From Mycolicibacterium grossiae (lineage in GTDB: Bacteria > Actinomycetota > Actinomycetes > Mycobacteriales > Mycobacteriaceae): a stretch of 64,000 nucleotides of DNA. The notes under the pieces were generated by a model. It had not been told where the DNA came from and searched no databases. It saw only the letters and a program-made list of their open reading frames with translations. Where the stretch lies: the NCBI RefSeq assembly GCF_008329645.1, contig NZ_CP043474.1:4588001-4652000 (forward strand). Direction: 5' to 3'. A program made the position numbers and the translations under genes. Shown here in pieces: positions 1-7,974 of this stretch (within the stretch, counting starts at the first letter, position 1; every line of letters starts with the position of its first letter).

Positions 1-464
1 CTGCGCTCCGGGTCGCCGTCGAGGCTCAGCTGCACGAACACCCGCAGCGGCGCCGAGCGGCCGCCGCCCTCGAGCGCGGCGACCGCACCGCGGCCGAGCG
101 CCTGGATCAGTGCGATGCCGTCGACCGAGTGCGCGGTGTGGGCCCATGCCGCGACGGCCTTGGCCTTGTTGCGCTGGATCCGGCCGACCATGTGCCAGCG
201 CAGCGCGGCGTCGGGCAGCTCGTCGGCCACCTCGGCGATCTTGCGGGACGCCTCCTGTTCGCGCGACTCCCCGAAGGCCTCGCAGCCGAGGCCGTGCAGG
301 GCGACGACGTCGGAGGCGGGGAAGAACTTGGTGACCGGCAGCAGCTCCACCTCGCCGGCGACCCGTCCGGCGGCCTCGACGGCGCGGTCAAGGCGCGTGC
401 GCAGCGTGGCGAGGGCCGCACCGAGATCGTCCGCGCGGGACGCCGGCCGTCGGGAATCGGCCAT
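1..464 (-). CDS. yggS: YggS/PLPBP family pyridoxal-phosphate protein (3' end cut by window)
   Basis: The first 154 codons of a pyridoxal 5'-phosphate homeostasis protein; the rest lies before base 1. The ATG at 464 follows pgeF by 5 bp. The PLP-lysine motif is visible as VTKFFPASDV around residue 45, followed by GCEAFGESREQE and WHMVGRIQRNKAKAV, the family's conserved blocks. Family members bind PLP in a fold-type III barrel and are thought to manage free PLP levels; they have no proven enzymatic reaction. In M. tuberculosis the homologue Rv2148c sits in the same place between pgeF and sepF, downstream of ftsZ. The position suggests co-transcription with division genes. No oddity is seen in the visible part. 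Confidence 0.9.
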   Translation of the reverse strand, partial: MADSRRPASRADDLGAALATLRTRLDRAVEAAGRVAGEVELLPVTKFFPASDVVALHGLGCEAFGESREQEASRKIAEVADELPDAALRWHMVGRIQRNKAKAVAAWAHTAHSVDGIALIQALGRGAVAALEGGGRSAPLRVFVQLSLDGDPER

Positions 465-469
465 GTCCG

Positions 470-1174
470 TCACTCCATCCAGACCAGCGACGCGAGCCGG
501 CCCGTGGGCGCCCCGCGGCGGTGGCTGAACAGCGCGCGATCGGCCACCGTGCAGCGCGGGTCGACGTCGATGGCCGTCACCCCGAGCCCGCGCAGCTGCC
601 GCACCAGCCCGGCACGCAGGTCGAGGCCGGCGGTGCCGCGGGCGGTCCTGGTCCGGCTGCCGGGCAGCGCGGCCTCCACCTCGGCGGCCATCGCCTCGGG
701 CACCTCGTAGTTGGCGCCGCTGACCGCGGGGCCCAGGAACGCCGAGACGTGCTCGACGCGGGCGCCCTGGCGTTCCATCTCCGCGACGGTGTTGACCACG
801 ACGCCGTGCTGCGCGCCGACCCGGCCGGCGTGCACGGCCCCGACCACGCCGGCGCGTGCATCGGCCAGCAGCACCGGCACGCAGTCGGCGGTCACCACGG
901 CCAGCGCCAGCCGCGGCGTGGTGGTGACCAGCGCGTCGGCCGCGTCGACCGTGGGACCCGGACCGTCGACGGTGACGACGCGGCTGGAGTGCACCTGGTT
1001 CATCCAGCGCACGCCGTCGTCGCCGAGACCGGTGGCCGCCGCCAGCCGCGCGCGGTTGGCCGCGACCGCGGCGGCGTCGTCACCGACGTGGTCGCCGAGG
1101 TTGAAGGTGTCGAAGGGCGGGGCCGAGACCCCACCCGCCCGGGTCGTGGTGACCCGGCGAATGCGAACGCTCAC
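470..1174 (-). CDS. pgeF: Peptidoglycan editing factor / purine nucleoside phosphorylase family (laccase domain, YfiH)
   Basis: A 234-residue protein of the DUF152/YfiH family, once called multicopper polyphenol oxidase. Family members in other bacteria act as zinc-dependent purine nucleoside phosphorylase/adenosine deaminase or keep wrong residues out of muropeptides; which applies here is unknown. Zinc-site blocks are visible: MNQVHSSRV near residue 60, VTADCVPVLLAD near 95 and AVHAGRVGAQ near 113. The usual HAGWRG motif reads HAGRVG, as it does in close form in M. tuberculosis Rv2149c, so the change looks lineage-wide rather than damaging. Start is GTG at 1174, chosen because SVRIRRVTTTRAGGVSAPPF matches the conserved family start. 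It lies 23 bp after ftsZ and is probably in the same transcript. Confidence 0.88.
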   Translation of the reverse strand: MSVRIRRVTTTRAGGVSAPPFDTFNLGDHVGDDAAAVAANRARLAAATGLGDDGVRWMNQVHSSRVVTVDGPGPTVDAADALVTTTPRLALAVVTADCVPVLLADARAGVVGAVHAGRVGAQHGVVVNTVAEMERQGARVEHVSAFLGPAVSGANYEVPEAMAAEVEAALPGSRTRTARGTAGLDLRAGLVRQLRGLGVTAIDVDPRCTVADRALFSHRRGAPTGRLASLVWME

Positions 1175-1197
1175 GGCACGTGCGGGCCTCGCCCGGC

Positions 1198-2340
1198 TCA
1201 GTGCCGCATGAAGGGCGGCACGTCGACGTCGTCGTCATCGTCGCCGCCCCCGCCGATGCTGACGGTCGCGCCGTTGGTGTGCAGCGGCACGTCGGCCGGA
1301 TCGGCCGTCTCGAACGGCGAGGCCACCTTGCCCGCGCGACCCGGCGCGATCGCCTGGCCGGCGGTCGGCGCGGCCGCCGGCTTCGTGCGCGGACCGGCGG
1401 CGTCGAAGCCCGCCGCGATGACCGTGACGCGCACCTCGTCGCCGAGCGAATCGTCGATCACCGTGCCGAAGATGATGTTGGCGTCCTGGTGGGCGGCGTC
1501 CTGCACCAGCGACGCGGCCTCGTTGATCTCGAAGAGGCCGAGGTCGCTGCCGCCGGCCACCGACAGCAGCACGCCCTGGGCGCCCTCCATCGAGGCCTCC
1601 AGCAGCGGCGAGTTGATCGCGATCTCGGCGGCCTTGAGCGCCCGGCCGTCACCGCGCGCCGAGCCGATGCCCATCAGGGCCGTGCCCGCACCGCTCATCA
1701 CGCCCTTGACGTCGGCGAAGTCGACGTTGATGAGACCGGGCGTGGTGATCAGGTCGGTGATGCCCTGCACGCCGTTGAGCAGCACCTCGTCGGCGCTGCG
1801 GAACGCGTCCATCAGCGAGACGGCGGCGTCGCCCATCTGCAGCAGCCGGTCGTTGGGGATCACGATGAGGGTGTCGCAGCTCTCGCGCAGCGCGGTGATG
1901 CCGTTCTCGGCCTGGTTGGACCGGCGCTTGCCCTCGAACGAGAACGGCCGGGTCACGACGCCCACGGTGAGTGCGCCCAGCTTGCGGGCGATGGTCGCCA
2001 CCACGGGCGCGCCGCCGGTGCCGGTGCCGCCGCCCTCGCCGGCGGTGACGAACACCATGTCGGCGCCGCGCAGCAGCTCCTCGATGTCGTCCTTGGCGTC
2101 CTCGGCGGCCTTGCGGCCCACCTCGGGGTCCGCGCCGGCGCCGAGACCGCGGGTGGAGTCGCGGCCCACGTCGAGCTTGACGTCGGCGTCGCTCATCAGC
2201 AGTGCCTGCGCGTCGGTGTTGATCGCGATGAACTCGACGCCCTTGAGGCCCTGTTCGATCATCCGGTTGACGGCATTCACGCCGCCGCCACCGATGCCGA
2301 CGACCTTGATGACGGCGAGATAGTTGTGCGGGGGCGTCAT
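1198..2340 (-). CDS. ftsZ: Cell division GTPase FtsZ
   Basis: A 380-residue tubulin-like GTPase that polymerises at mid-cell to form the Z ring. The nucleotide-binding loop VVGIGGGGVNAVNRM starts near residue 13 and the tubulin signature GGGTGTG lies near residue 103. The conserved globular domain ends near 315 and is followed by a variable linker and the C-terminal peptide ending DVDVPPFMRH, the anchor for FtsW/SepF partners in mycobacteria. The ATG at 2340 has a strong ribosome site (GGGAGGAAGG) 5-13 bases upstream. A 175-bp gap separates it from ftsQ, long for this cluster, so it likely has its own promoters, as is known for mycobacterial ftsZ. Length and motifs are normal. Confidence 0.98.
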   Translation of the reverse strand: MTPPHNYLAVIKVVGIGGGGVNAVNRMIEQGLKGVEFIAINTDAQALLMSDADVKLDVGRDSTRGLGAGADPEVGRKAAEDAKDDIEELLRGADMVFVTAGEGGGTGTGGAPVVATIARKLGALTVGVVTRPFSFEGKRRSNQAENGITALRESCDTLIVIPNDRLLQMGDAAVSLMDAFRSADEVLLNGVQGITDLITTPGLINVDFADVKGVMSGAGTALMGIGSARGDGRALKAAEIAINSPLLEASMEGAQGVLLSVAGGSDLGLFEINEAASLVQDAAHQDANIIFGTVIDDSLGDEVRVTVIAAGFDAAGPRTKPAAAPTAGQAIAPGRAGKVASPFETADPADVPLHTNGATVSIGGGGDDDDDVDVPPFMRH

Positions 2341-2424
2341 GGTTCGCCTTCCTCCCTGAGTGCCTTCACGGATGTCGGTACCCCTCGAGCGAAACCCTCA
2401 ACCTCAACCATAGGCTTAGAGTTA

Positions 2425-2430
2425 TGTCAA
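2425..2430 (-). promoter_or_regulatory. Possible ftsZ promoter -35 element (TTGACA)
   Basis: A perfect TTGACA lies on the minus strand 85 bases before the ftsZ start, in the 175-bp ftsQ-ftsZ spacer, within an unusually AT-rich stretch. A clear TANNNT -10 at 16-18 bp is not present (TATGGT comes only 12 bp downstream), so the exact promoter is uncertain. Confidence 0.3.
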
Positions 2431-2515
2431 GTAGTGCCGTACGTCGAAGACGCTAGGGCCAGTCCGGAAGCTAGCCGCGCAGGCGCGCCGTGCGTGTCGC
2501 GCGATTTCGCATTCG

Positions 2516-3511
2516 TCACTTGACGGTGGGCAGATCCGGGCTCGACACGTCATAGGTCCGGCCCGGCTGCGTGAGCAGCGCACCGAGCTTCAGGGCCTTC
2601 TCCTCGGTCCGGTCGGTGGTCCCCCAGATCACGTCGCGGCCGTCCCACAGCTTGAGCGTGATCGACGCCACCGACGGCGCCGCGATCCGGCTGACCTGCC
2701 CGGCCACCTCGGGTCGCAGCGCCAGCAGCACCTCGAGTGCGGCCCTGGTCGGGGCGTCGTTCGGGCCGGGCGCGTCCGCGTCGAGGTATGGCAGGCCCGG
2801 CGGTGGCGCGTCGGTGGCGAAGTCGACGCCGTCGCGGTCGAACAGGTGCGGGCCGTCGGGATAGTCCTTGACCGCCACCGGCACCCGTTCGGTGACGGTG
2901 ATGCGCAGCGTCGACGGGTACTCGCGCTGCACCCGGGCGCTCGCGACGCGCCGGATCGTCGCGACCCGCTCGGCGACCGCGTCGGTGTCGATCTGCAGCA
3001 GCGGCGTGTCGGGGGCCACCGCGGCGGCCTGCTCGACCTCCTCCTGCGTGACGACGACCAGGCCGGTGATGACGATCGACCGCGCGGCCATGATCGGCGT
3101 GAAGTACAGCAGGAGCCCGGTGCCCACGGCCAGGACGCTGATCAGCGCCGACCACAACAGGGCCTTGAGGCCGCGAATCAGGCCGCGCGCGGGGCGTTTC
3201 GGCTGCTCCGGGGACTTGCCGACCGCGCGGCGCTTCGCCTCGCGCCGCGCGTTCTCGATCGCGACGGCCCGCGCCTGCGCGGCACGGCGCTCCTCGCGCT
3301 CCCGCCGCGCGCGCCGCCGGGGTCCCTCGAAGTCGTCGTCCCCATCTGCCGCGCCGTCTCCCGCGTGTGCGTCGTCGCCCTCGTCGCCGGCAGGCGCGGG
3401 ATCCGGCACCGTGGGCTCGGTGGCCGCGGCGGCGTCGTCCGGTCGATCACCGTCCGGTGAGTCACCGTGTGGTCGGTCGCCGTCCGGTCGGTCGGGGTCC
3501 GGGCCGGTCAT
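2516..3511 (-). CDS. ftsQ: Divisome protein FtsQ
   Basis: A 331-residue bitopic membrane protein. A charged cytoplasmic N-terminus of about 110 residues is followed by one membrane helix (LLWSALISVLAVGTGLLLYF), the POTRA domain beginning near MAARSIVITGLVVVTQEEVE and the FtsQ beta domain. FtsQ links FtsB/FtsL to the septal synthase. The ATG at 3511 overlaps the murC stop by 4 bp (ATGA), which decides the start. The first 30 residues consist of imperfect repeats of D-R-P-D-G (DNA 3424-3505), a low-complexity extension whose length is likely to differ between strains. The C-terminus ends at VSSPDLPTVK. Confidence 0.95.
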   Translation of the reverse strand: MTGPDPDRPDGDRPHGDSPDGDRPDDAAAATEPTVPDPAPAGDEGDDAHAGDGAADGDDDFEGPRRRARREREERRAAQARAVAIENARREAKRRAVGKSPEQPKRPARGLIRGLKALLWSALISVLAVGTGLLLYFTPIMAARSIVITGLVVVTQEEVEQAAAVAPDTPLLQIDTDAVAERVATIRRVASARVQREYPSTLRITVTERVPVAVKDYPDGPHLFDRDGVDFATDAPPPGLPYLDADAPGPNDAPTRAALEVLLALRPEVAGQVSRIAAPSVASITLKLWDGRDVIWGTTDRTEEKALKLGALLTQPGRTYDVSSPDLPTVK

Positions 3512-4950
3512 CCGCCCGGCGCCTGATCGGCCAGCGCCGCCAGGATCTCCTGCCCGAGCAGCGTCACGTCGCCGGCGCCCATCGTCACCACGACGTCGCC
3601 CGGCCGGGCGGCCGCCGCCACCCGCGCGGCGACGGCCGAGAAGTCCGGCACGTAGTGGCAGCGCACGGACACGTGCTCGGCCACCGAGGCGCCGCTGACC
3701 CCGGCCAGCGGCTGCTCCCGCGCGGCGTACACGTCCAGGACGAAGGCCTCGTCGGCCAGATCGAGCGCCTGCCCGAACTCGCGGGCGAAGGCCTGGGTCC
3801 GGGAGTACAGGTGCGGCTGGAACACCACGAGGGCGCGCCCGTCCCCCGCGACCGCGCGGACCGCCTGAAGCGTCGCGCGCACCTCGGTCGGGTGGTGGGC
3901 GTAGTCGTCGAACACGCGGACCCCAGCCATGGTGCCCACGGCCTCGAAACGGCGCCGCACGCCCTCGAAGGCGGCCAGCCCGTCGAGGACGCCGCCGGCC
4001 TCGGCGCCCGCCTCCCGCGCGGCGAGCACCGCGGCCAGCGCGTTGAGGGCCATGTGCCGCCCCGGCACCGCCAGGCGCATGCCGCGCGGATGCGGCTCGC
4101 CGGCCAGCGCGATGGTCGCCACGCCACCGGTCCCCTGCTGCGTCCAATCCAGCAGCGTCCCCGCCAGATTCGCGTCGGTGGCCGCGCTGCCCCCCACGGC
4201 GCTGCCGTAGCCGAGCACGCGCACGCCCGCGTCGCGGGAGCGCTGCGCCAGCGCCGCCGAGCCCGGGTCGTCGAGGCACACCACCAGCGCGCCGCCCGGC
4301 CGCAGCCGCGCGACGAAGTCGTCGAACACCTGGCCGTAGGCCGCCTCGGTGCCGAAGAAGTCGAGGTGATCGGCCTCGACGTTGGTCACGACCGCGACGT
4401 CCGGGGTGTACTCCAGCAGCGAGCCGTCGCTCTCGTCGGCCTCGGCGACGAACACGTCGCCGCTGCCGTGGTGGGCGTTGGTGCCGGCTTCGCCGAGATC
4501 GCCGCCGACGGCGAAGGACGGATCGAAACCGTTGTGCTGCAACGCCACGATGATCATCGACGTGGTGGTGGTCTTGCCGTGCGTCCCGGTCACCAGCACG
4601 GTGCGGTAACCGGCCATCAGCTTGGCCAGGACCGCGGGCCGCATGATGACGGGCAGGCCGCGGCGCCGCGCCTCCACCAGCTCGGGATTGTCCTTCGGGA
4701 TCGCGGCGTGCGTGCTCACCACCGCGGTCGGGCCGCCGTCGAGCACGTCGAGCGCCGACGCGTCGTGGCCCACCCGCACCAGTGCGCCGCGCGCCTCGAG
4801 GGCCGCCAGCCCGCGCGAGGCCTTGGCGTCCGAGCCCGACACCTGGCCGCCGCGGTCGAGCAGGATGCGGGCGATGCCGGACATGCCCGCGCCACCGATG
4901 CCCACCATGTGGACGCGGCGCAGTTCGGGGGGCAGCTCGTGCGGCGTCAC
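3508..4950 (-). CDS. murC: UDP-N-acetylmuramate--L-alanine ligase MurC
   Basis: A 480-residue cytoplasmic ligase that joins L-alanine to UDP-MurNAc using ATP, the first step in building the peptide stem. Visible motifs are the UDP-substrate loop HMVGIGGAGMSGIA near residue 14, the ATP P-loop VTGTHGKTTTTSM near 120, the EADESDGS block near 175, and the Mur-ligase C-terminal RVFDDYAHHPTE near 345. The GTG start at 4950 overlaps the murG stop by 4 bp. Length matches the family. It is the only D-glutamate-independent Mur ligase next to murG here; the following ligase MurD is missing from the cluster. Confidence 0.98.
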   Translation of the reverse strand: MTPHELPPELRRVHMVGIGGAGMSGIARILLDRGGQVSGSDAKASRGLAALEARGALVRVGHDASALDVLDGGPTAVVSTHAAIPKDNPELVEARRRGLPVIMRPAVLAKLMAGYRTVLVTGTHGKTTTTSMIIVALQHNGFDPSFAVGGDLGEAGTNAHHGSGDVFVAEADESDGSLLEYTPDVAVVTNVEADHLDFFGTEAAYGQVFDDFVARLRPGGALVVCLDDPGSAALAQRSRDAGVRVLGYGSAVGGSAATDANLAGTLLDWTQQGTGGVATIALAGEPHPRGMRLAVPGRHMALNALAAVLAAREAGAEAGGVLDGLAAFEGVRRRFEAVGTMAGVRVFDDYAHHPTEVRATLQAVRAVAGDGRALVVFQPHLYSRTQAFAREFGQALDLADEAFVLDVYAAREQPLAGVSGASVAEHVSVRCHYVPDFSAVAARVAAAARPGDVVVTMGAGDVTLLGQEILAALADQAPGG

Positions 4951-6077
4951 CGGCGCGCCCGCCCGTGCTCCGCGGCGACGGCAAGCGCCACCTCGGCCAC
5001 CCGCCGGGCCGCGTCGGGGTGGCCCGCCAGCACGGCGGCCGACGTCATGGCGGCCAGGCGCGGCGCATCGGACATCAGGCCCGCGACGGTGGTGGCGACG
5101 TAGTCCGGCAGCAGATCCGCGTCGTCGATCAGCATGCCGCCGCCCGCCTGCACCACCGGCAGGGCGTTGAGGCGCTGCTCGCCGTTGCCGATCGGCAGCG
5201 GCACGTAGATCGCCGGCAGCCCCACCGCGCTAACCTCGGCGACCGTCATGGCCCCGGACCGGCAGATGGCCAGGTCGGCGGCGGCGTAGGCGAGATCCAT
5301 CCGGTTGACGTAGGGCAGCGCGACGTACGGCGGCTCACCGGGAGCGCTCTCCCGCAGGTCGAGGACGTTCTTGGCGCCGTAGGCGTGCAGCACCGAGATG
5401 CCCGCGGCGGCCAGCGCGTCGGCCGCCCCCGAGACCGCCCGGTTGATCGACTGGGCCCCCTGCGAACCGCCGAAGGCCAGCAGCACCTTGGCGTCCTGGG
5501 GCAGGCCGAAGTGCGCGCGGGCCTCGGCGCGCAGCGCCGCGCGGTCCAGTGCGGTGATGGTCTCGCGCACCGGCACGCCGACCACCTCGACGTGCCGCAG
5601 CCCCGGGTCGGGGACCGCCGCCAGCACCCGGGTCGCGGTGCGCGCACCCACCTTGTTGGCCCACCCGGCGCTGGCGTTCGCCTCGTGCACGACCACGGGG
5701 ACGGCGTGACGCCGCAGGGCGCCGCCGCGCGCGGCCAGGTAGGCGGGCAGCGCCACGTAGCCGCCGAAGCCGATGACGACGTCGGCGTGCACGCCGTCGA
5801 GGACGGCCCGGGTCTGCCGCACCGCCTCGCGCACGCGGAACGGCAGGCGCGCCAGGTCAGCGGTGGGTTTGCGCGGCAGCGGAACCGGGGTGATCAGCTC
5901 GAGGTCGTAGCCGCGTTCGGGCACCAGCCGGGTCTCCAGCCCGCGCTGGGTGCCCAGTGCGGTGATCCGGGTGCCCGGCCGCAGCGCGGTCAACGCGTCG
6001 GCGACGGCCATGGCGGGCTCCACGTGTCCCGCGGTGCCGCCGCCGGCGAGAACCACGGACAAGACGCGGTCGTTCAC
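4947..6077 (-). CDS. murG: Lipid II synthase MurG (GlcNAc transferase)
   Basis: A 376-residue GT28 transferase that adds GlcNAc from UDP-GlcNAc to lipid I on the inner membrane face, making lipid II. The N-terminal glycine loop VVLAGGGTAGHVEPAMAVAD begins at residue 8; the C-terminal domain shows LAFGGSQGAQSIN near 195, ICRSGAMTVAEVSAVGLPAIYVPLP near 270 and the acceptor NALPVVQAGGG. The GTG at 6077 overlaps the ftsW stop by 4 bp, giving translational coupling. Length and motifs are standard for actinobacterial MurG. Confidence 0.98.
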   Translation of the reverse strand: MNDRVLSVVLAGGGTAGHVEPAMAVADALTALRPGTRITALGTQRGLETRLVPERGYDLELITPVPLPRKPTADLARLPFRVREAVRQTRAVLDGVHADVVIGFGGYVALPAYLAARGGALRRHAVPVVVHEANASAGWANKVGARTATRVLAAVPDPGLRHVEVVGVPVRETITALDRAALRAEARAHFGLPQDAKVLLAFGGSQGAQSINRAVSGAADALAAAGISVLHAYGAKNVLDLRESAPGEPPYVALPYVNRMDLAYAAADLAICRSGAMTVAEVSAVGLPAIYVPLPIGNGEQRLNALPVVQAGGGMLIDDADLLPDYVATTVAGLMSDAPRLAAMTSAAVLAGHPDAARRVAEVALAVAAEHGRARR

Positions 6078-7780
6078 CCGTGACGTTGGCCTTCCAGTGC
6101 GCGGGCGCGGCGGCCCGATTGGCGTTGACGGCCTCCATGATGCACTGCGTCGGCGGCGCGCCGGCGATCGGCCGCCTCGTCGGGGCGTGGGCGTTCGCCG
6201 CGGCCCGGGGTGGGCTGCCGGGTCCGACCGCGGGGTTCGCCCGTCGGCACGCTCCTGACGGCCCGTCCCTTCGGCGGTGCGGCCCGCGTGGACACACCCT
6301 TCGCCCCGGCCTTCGCGGACCCGGCCTTCGCCGGCAGCGCCGTACGCGCCGGAGGCTTGCCCTTCAGGGCCTTGGCCGGGGGCTTGGTCGGGGACTTGGC
6401 CGGAAGCTTGGTCGGCGGCTTGGTCTTGGTGCGGAGCCGGTCCTTGGCGGCCTCCAGCCGGCTCGGCACGTACGGTTCGGGCAGCGGCAGGCGCAGCAGG
6501 CGGTTCATCCGGTCGTCGCGGCCGGCCCGCAGCGTGGCCACCGCCTCCGGTTCGTGGCGCGCCGCGTTCGCGATGATGCCCATCATGAACAACGTCGTCG
6601 CCGTCGACGTGCCGCCCGCCGATATCAGTGGCAGCTGCAGGCCGGTGACGGGCAGCAGGCCCACGACGTAGCCGACGTTGATGAAGGCCTGTCCCAGCAC
6701 CCATAGCGTGGTGGTGGCGGTGAGCAGCCGCAGGAACGGGTCGGCCGACCGGCGGGCGATGCGCATGCCGGCGTAGGCGAACAGGCCGAAGAGCAGCAGC
6801 AGCCCGCCCGCGCCGATGAACCCGAGTTCCTCGCCGATGATCGCGAAGATGAAGTCGTTGTGGGCGTTGGGCAAGTAGTTCCACTTGGCCGTGCCCTGCC
6901 CCAGCCCGTCACCGAAGATGCCGCCGTTGGCCAGCGCGAAGCGCGCCTGCCGGGACTGGTAGCCCGAGCCCTGCGCGTCGGCGCTGGGGTTGAGCCAGGA
7001 CTGCACGCGCGCCGATCGGTAACCGGCCGACACCGCCAGTACGGCGCCGGCTGCGACGACCGCGCCGAGCGAGGTGAGGAACACCCGCAGCGGCAGGCCG
7101 GCGTACCAGAGCAGGCCCAGCAGGATGATGCCCATCGAGACCGTCTGCCCGAGGTCGGGCTGGATGACGATCAGCGTCAGGGCCACGAAGGCGCCTGGGA
7201 TCAGCGGGAACAGCATCTCCTTGAGCGAGGCCCGCTCCATGCGCCGCGACGCGAGCAGGTGGGCGCCCCAGATCGCGAACGCGATCTTCGCCAGCTCGGA
7301 CGGCTGCATGGAGAAACCGGCGACGACGAACCAGCCGCGCGAGCCGTTGGACAGCGTGCCGATGCCGGGGATGAGGACCAGGACCAGCAGGACGATGGTG
7401 AAGGCGAAGGCGGGGAAGGCCATGCGCCGCATGACGCTGATCCGGATGCGGATCGCGATCCAGAAGGCGACGAGGCCGACGCAGGTCCACAGCACCTGCT
7501 TGCCGAAGATGGCCCACGGGGTGCCGTCCTCGTCGTAGGAGTGCACGCCCGACGCCGAGAGCACCATGATCAGACCGAGCGTGGTGAGCAGCGCGGCGAC
7601 GGCGATGATGAGGTGGAACGACGTCATGGGCCGTCCGAGCCAGGCGCCGAACTTGGTGCGCGGGCCGCCCGGCGACACGGCCGCCGGGGCGCTCGCCGTC
7701 ACGCGCCCGCCGTTGGCGGCCTCTGAGGCACCCTCGGGTGCCCGACGGCGCCACGGGAGGCGGATCGCGGGCGCCCTCAC
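6074..7780 (-). CDS. ftsW: SEDS glycosyltransferase FtsW
   Basis: A 568-residue polytopic membrane protein of the SEDS family that polymerises lipid II with PbpB during septation. About ten membrane helices lie between residues 55 and 420, with the conserved blocks NGSRGWFVVAGFSMQPSELAK, the catalytic region around IQPDLGQTVSM and LPVTGLQLPLISAGGTS. A C-terminal cytoplasmic tail of about 140 residues is Lys/Pro/Ala-rich with repeats of the type K-x-P-T-K-x-P-A-K. The GTG at 7780 is the first in-frame start after an in-frame TGA; it lacks a good ribosome site. The gene normally follows murD, but here 194 non-coding bases separate it from mraY. Confidence 0.96.
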   Translation of the reverse strand: MRAPAIRLPWRRRAPEGASEAANGGRVTASAPAAVSPGGPRTKFGAWLGRPMTSFHLIIAVAALLTTLGLIMVLSASGVHSYDEDGTPWAIFGKQVLWTCVGLVAFWIAIRIRISVMRRMAFPAFAFTIVLLVLVLIPGIGTLSNGSRGWFVVAGFSMQPSELAKIAFAIWGAHLLASRRMERASLKEMLFPLIPGAFVALTLIVIQPDLGQTVSMGIILLGLLWYAGLPLRVFLTSLGAVVAAGAVLAVSAGYRSARVQSWLNPSADAQGSGYQSRQARFALANGGIFGDGLGQGTAKWNYLPNAHNDFIFAIIGEELGFIGAGGLLLLFGLFAYAGMRIARRSADPFLRLLTATTTLWVLGQAFINVGYVVGLLPVTGLQLPLISAGGTSTATTLFMMGIIANAARHEPEAVATLRAGRDDRMNRLLRLPLPEPYVPSRLEAAKDRLRTKTKPPTKLPAKSPTKPPAKALKGKPPARTALPAKAGSAKAGAKGVSTRAAPPKGRAVRSVPTGEPRGRTRQPTPGRGERPRPDEAADRRRAADAVHHGGRQRQSGRRARALEGQRHG

Positions 7781-7974
7781 GGGCGCCGTCCGGCGGCCGT
7801 CGACCGACGAGTCACATCTGTCTCATCAACCTCAGGCGTCCCAAGCACCCCAGAATCCTCCCCCGCCGCGCACCGGATGCGCCGGACATCGGGCGCGTGT
7901 CGCGAATCCGTCAGCGCCGCCCGAGGAAGCCACCCCAGGAGCCGCCCGAGGAGCCGCCGAGGGTCGTGTGCGGG
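7781..7974. other. Spacer between mraY and ftsW where murD is expected
   Basis: In the mycobacterial order mraY-murD-ftsW this is where murD (about 1.45 kb) should be. The 194 bp contain no Mur-ligase P-loop, no open frame of useful length on either strand, and only a GC-rich repetitive stretch (7918-7965, imperfect GGCGGCTCCTCGGG units on the minus strand). No inverted repeats or transposase remnants that would mark an insertion or excision were recognised. Confidence 0.75.

Noticed and set aside
521..2323. Long open frames on the plus strand across pgeF and ftsZ
   Set aside because: They mirror the codon structure of real minus-strand genes in high-GC DNA; the translations are Arg/His/Ala-rich with no domain and no ribosome site.
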